Below are positions 62,116 to 64,000 of a stretch of 64,000 bases of DNA, one piece after another. Within the stretch, counting starts at the first letter, position 1. Each line of letters starts with the position of its first letter. Both the position numbers and the translations under genes were made by a program. Source of the stretch: Rhizobium sp. (GTDB lineage Bacteria; Pseudomonadota; Gammaproteobacteria; Burkholderiales; Thiobacillaceae); NCBI GenBank assembly GCA_019459285.1, contig JAIBEL010000021.1, positions 1 to 64,000 on the forward strand, written 5' to 3'. The notes below the pieces were generated by a model. That model worked only from the letters and a program-made list of their open reading frames with translations. It had not been told where the DNA came from and did no database searches.

Positions 62116-62163
62116 GATTAAAGGTTCCAGGCTCAAATTAGATTTCGGGTGTGTGCACCGCGT

Positions 62164-62448
62164 TCAGGCCGCCAGCTTCAACTCGCAATGCAAACCCGCA
62201 CGGGTGGCCAGCGTCACCAGCATATCCAGACTGAACTTGTCCCATTTGCCACGCATCAGGTCGGATACGCGAGACTGGCTGATGCCGAGCACCTTGGCAG
62301 CTTCAACTTGCGTCCAGTTGCGCTTTTCGACAGCCAGGCGCAATTGCGCCATCAAGTCCGCACGCATCGCCAGGATGGCCGCCTCTTCAGGCGGGAAGCC
62401 CAGGTCGGTGAATACATTGCCGCTGGAGCGGGTGATTTTTTCTTTCAT
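62164..62448 (-). CDS. HigA-like XRE-family antitoxin
   Basis: A 94-residue DNA-binding protein, second gene of a toxin-first pair. The helix-turn-helix is TQVEAAKVLGISQSRVSDLMRGKW (about residues 45-68 in overlapping pieces), followed by DKFSLDMLVTLATRAGL, a pattern typical of antitoxins of HigB/RelE-like toxins. It begins three bases after the toxin stop, so the two are co-translated. Expected to neutralise the toxin and repress their shared promoter at the palindrome 62778-62793. Resides in the cassette bracketed by the rlmB repeats. Confidence 0.88.
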   Translation of the reverse strand: MKEKITRSSGNVFTDLGFPPEEAAILAMRADLMAQLRLAVEKRNWTQVEAAKVLGISQSRVSDLMRGKWDKFSLDMLVTLATRAGLHCELKLAA

Positions 62449-62451
62449 GGC

Positions 62452-62766
62452 TCAATCTCCTATCAGCTTGTAGCGGCGCGCAGCCAGGTCGATGTCTTCC
62501 TTACGGGTTTTCTGCGTTTTCTTGCGGAAAGCGTGCAGGACGTACACGGCTTCCTCGAACTTTGCCACGTAGATGACGCGCCACTCGCCCAGGACATGCA
62601 CCCGGATTTCGAAGGCGCCCGCGCCGACGGCGGGCATAGGCTTGAAGTCGGACGGGCTCAAGCCACGCTGAACCTGCCATAACTCGAAACCCGAAGCACG
62701 CCGGGCCTCCAGCGGAAAATCCGTCAGGTCGTCCAGGCTGCTGCCCACGAATTTAAGCGCCTTCAT
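62452..62766 (-). CDS. RelE/HigB-like (Gp49 family) toxin
   Basis: A 104-residue toxin of the RelE/ParE superfamily, phage-derived Gp49-like branch. The end VYVLHAFRKKTQKT, then KEDIDLAARRYKLI is diagnostic. FEIRVHVLGEWRVIYVAKFEE is the central sheet. Such proteins cleave mRNA at the ribosome. ATG at 62766 is preferred over TTG at 62775. If the promoter assigned upstream is right, the transcript begins within a few bases of the ATG, giving a nearly leaderless message. Toxin-before-antitoxin order is that of higBA. Confidence 0.88.
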   Translation of the reverse strand: MKALKFVGSSLDDLTDFPLEARRASGFELWQVQRGLSPSDFKPMPAVGAGAFEIRVHVLGEWRVIYVAKFEEAVYVLHAFRKKTQKTRKEDIDLAARRYKLIGD

Positions 62767-62773
62767 TGCGACC

Positions 62774-62802
62774 AATAATATAAGTACTTATATATTTGTC
62801 AA
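62774..62802 (-). promoter_or_regulatory. Toxin-antitoxin promoter with 16-bp palindromic operator
   Basis: On the minus strand TTGACA (62802-62797) and TATTAT (62780-62775) are 16 bp apart. Between and overlapping them lies the perfect palindrome ATATAAGTACTTATAT (62778-62793). A repressor bound there would block RNA polymerase, as expected for antitoxin autoregulation. Confidence 0.75.
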
Positions 62803-62826
62803 TGCAAACCAGAAGGCCGGAATGAC

Positions 62827-63591
62827 TTATGCCCCGCGCTGCCGCACCGTCTCATACAAACACAGCGCCGCCGACACCGACACATTGAGGCTTTCCACCG
62901 TGCCGCCGATGGGAATGCGCGCGACCTGATCGCAGCTCTGCTTGACCAGACGGCGGATGCCTGCACCCTCGGCGCCGAGCACCCAGGCGATGCCGGTCTT
63001 GGCGTCGATGCCGGACAGGGGTTGGTCGCCGTCCATGTCGGCGGCGATGACCCAGATGTTGTGTTCCTTCAAATCTTCGATGGTGCGCGCGAGGTTGGTG
63101 ACCATGATGTAGGGCACGGTCTCGGCGGCGCCCGAGGCGACCTTTTCCACGGTGGCGTTGATGCCGACGGCGTTGTCCTTCGGTGCGATGACGGCGTGGG
63201 CGCCGAAGGCGTCGGCCGAGCGCATAATGGCGCCGAGGTTGTGCGGGTCGGTGACGCCATCGAGGATGACCAGCAGCGGCGGGCCCTGGATGTTTTCCAG
63301 CACCTCGTCGAGCGAATGCGTCAGCGCGACCGGCTTGACGCGGGCGACCACGCCCTGGTGCTTGGCGGCCTTGCCGACCAGGCGATCCAGCCGGTCGGCT
63401 TCGACCTGCGCGAGCTTGACGCCGTTGTCCCTGGCCTGATGCACCAGGTCGCGCGCACGCGCATCACGCCGGGTCAGGTCGAGGTAGATTTCGAAGATGC
63501 CCGACGGATCCTGACGCAGGCGGGCCAGGACGGGGTGAAAGCCGTAGATGAGTTTTTCTGCGGCGTGTTTATCGGCGGGCTTCTCGCTCAT
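62827..63591 (-). CDS. rlmB: 23S rRNA (guanosine-2'-O)-methyltransferase
   Basis: Methylates the ribose of G2251 in the 23S rRNA peptidyl-transferase loop. N-terminal L30e-like substrate domain (KLIYGFHPVLARLRQDP), then the SPOUT catalytic domain with LLVILDGVTDPHNLGAIMRSADAFG, WVLGAEGAGIRRL and the final IPIGGTVESLNVSVSAALCLYE. At 254 aa it is full length. ATG overlaps the rnr stop by 4 bp, the conserved rnr-rlmB pair. Its last 67 coding bases plus stop region are duplicated 785 bp downstream, beyond the toxin-antitoxin cassette. Confidence 0.96.
   Translation of the reverse strand: MSEKPADKHAAEKLIYGFHPVLARLRQDPSGIFEIYLDLTRRDARARDLVHQARDNGVKLAQVEADRLDRLVGKAAKHQGVVARVKPVALTHSLDEVLENIQGPPLLVILDGVTDPHNLGAIMRSADAFGAHAVIAPKDNAVGINATVEKVASGAAETVPYIMVTNLARTIEDLKEHNIWVIAADMDGDQPLSGIDAKTGIAWVLGAEGAGIRRLVKQSCDQVARIPIGGTVESLNVSVSAALCLYETVRQRGA
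62834..62900. repeat. Direct repeat copy B: functional 3' end of rlmB
   Basis: Second copy of the 67-bp repeat, inside rlmB and covering its last codons. Together with copy A at 62049-62115 it brackets the toxin-antitoxin module, in the arrangement of attL/attR after integration into a gene's 3' end. Confidence 0.93.
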
Positions 63592-64000
63592 TTCCGCTTG
63601 CCGCCGCTTCTGCTGGCCTTCTTCTTCGGCGCGGCGGTTTCTTCCTGCACCGGCTCGATTTCCGTGACCAGGCTGAAATCGATCTTGCTGGTTTCGATGT
63701 CGGCGCGCATCACCTTGATGCGCACGCGGTCGCCCAGGCGATATTTCTTGCCCGTCCGCTCGCCGAGCATCATGTGCTTGGCCTGGTCGTAGTGGAAGTA
63801 GTCCTGGCCGAGTTCGGACACGTGGACCAGGCCCTCGATGAAGATCTCGTCGATCGCGACGAACATGCCGAAGCTGGTCACCGCGCTGACGGTGCCGTTG
63901 TATTCGTCGCCGATGCGGTCCTGCATGAAATAGGTCTTCAGCCAGGCGTCGACGTCGCGGGTGGCGTCGTCGGCGCGGCGCTCGGTCATCGAACAGTGGG
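63588..64000 (-). CDS. rnr: Ribonuclease R, C-terminal end (cut by window edge)
   Basis: Last 136 codons of the processive 3'-5' exoribonuclease RNase R. The visible part begins HCSMTERRADDATRDVDAWLK, the end of the RNB catalytic domain, followed by the S1 RNA-binding domain (YNGTVSAVTSFGMFVAIDEIFIEGLVHVSEL) and a Lys-rich tail (PKKKASRSGGKRK) that helps unwind RNA. The catalytic Asp cluster is beyond the window. Translationally coupled to rlmB by a 4-bp overlap. The frame is open to the edge, so the Met at 63989 is internal. Confidence 0.92.
   Translation of the reverse strand, partial: HCSMTERRADDATRDVDAWLKTYFMQDRIGDEYNGTVSAVTSFGMFVAIDEIFIEGLVHVSELGQDYFHYDQAKHMMLGERTGKKYRLGDRVRIKVMRADIETSKIDFSLVTEIEPVQEETAAPKKKASRSGGKRK

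Overview
The window looks like a chromosomal segment of a sulfur-oxidising, probably autotrophic betaproteobacterium (Thiobacillus/Nitrosomonadales-like). Evidence is high G+C, the order pyrG-kdsA-eno-ftsB, a SoxC-type sulfane dehydrogenase with its cytochrome, a cbb3 oxidase operon, and PEP carboxylase beside PEP synthase with its regulator. I saw no rRNA, tRNA, CRISPR array, transposase or integrase. Most of it is housekeeping DNA; accessory-looking DNA is concentrated at about 60.84-62.83 kb, with smaller oddities elsewhere.

Layout. 0-3.2 kb (minus): start of a chemoreceptor, an RluA-type pseudouridine synthase and an M17 aminopeptidase. 3.2-8.4 kb (plus): a heterotetramer-type pyruvate dehydrogenase operon whose E2 and E3 are one 1001-residue protein. 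8.5-10.5 kb (minus): SoxC and a one-haem cytochrome like the N-terminal half of SoxD. 11-16.3 kb: D-Ala-D-Ala carboxypeptidase, pyrD, a TIGR03790-like secreted protein, alanine dehydrogenase and a truncated histidine phosphatase. 16.4-22.2 kb: ccoNOQP, ccoG, ccoH and two small membrane proteins. 22.2-25.2 kb (minus): hemN and a MASE1-GGDEF cyclase. 25.3-29.9 kb (plus): a LolA-like protein, a DUF1302-like outer-membrane barrel and an RND/MMPL exporter. 29.9-38.5 kb (minus): a coiled-coil membrane protein, ppc, purL, a DUF3330 protein and a PhnD-like binding protein. 38.7-41.2 kb: NAD(P)HX repair enzyme, then a TetR regulator and a SnoaL-like gene divided by two palindromic operators. 41.2-49.5 kb (minus): galU, ligA, zipA, ftsB, eno, kdsA, pyrG. 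49.6-52.7 kb: divergent ppsA and ppsR. 53.1-60.8 kb: GGDEF-EAL protein, DUF3579 protein, SpoU methyltransferase, SenB-like glycosyltransferase, TPR protein, YcaO and a RIO kinase. 60.9-62.8 kb: an AT-richer P63C-like gene and a HigBA-type toxin-antitoxin pair, the pair bracketed by a 67-bp duplication of the 3' end of rlmB. 62.8-64 kb (minus): rlmB and the end of rnr.

How the genes fit together. Electrons from sulfane-sulfur oxidation (SoxC and cytochrome) can reach the cbb3 oxidase. The PEP/pyruvate node is well represented (pdh, ald, ppc, eno, ppsA/ppsR). Two c-di-GMP enzymes and a chemoreceptor supply signalling. The observations most worth following are the E2-E3 fusion, the SoxC/half-SoxD pair, the rlmB-flanked toxin-antitoxin cassette, the SenB-like gene without visible partners, and the exporter trio whose barrel carries a tandem DDLPPP motif.
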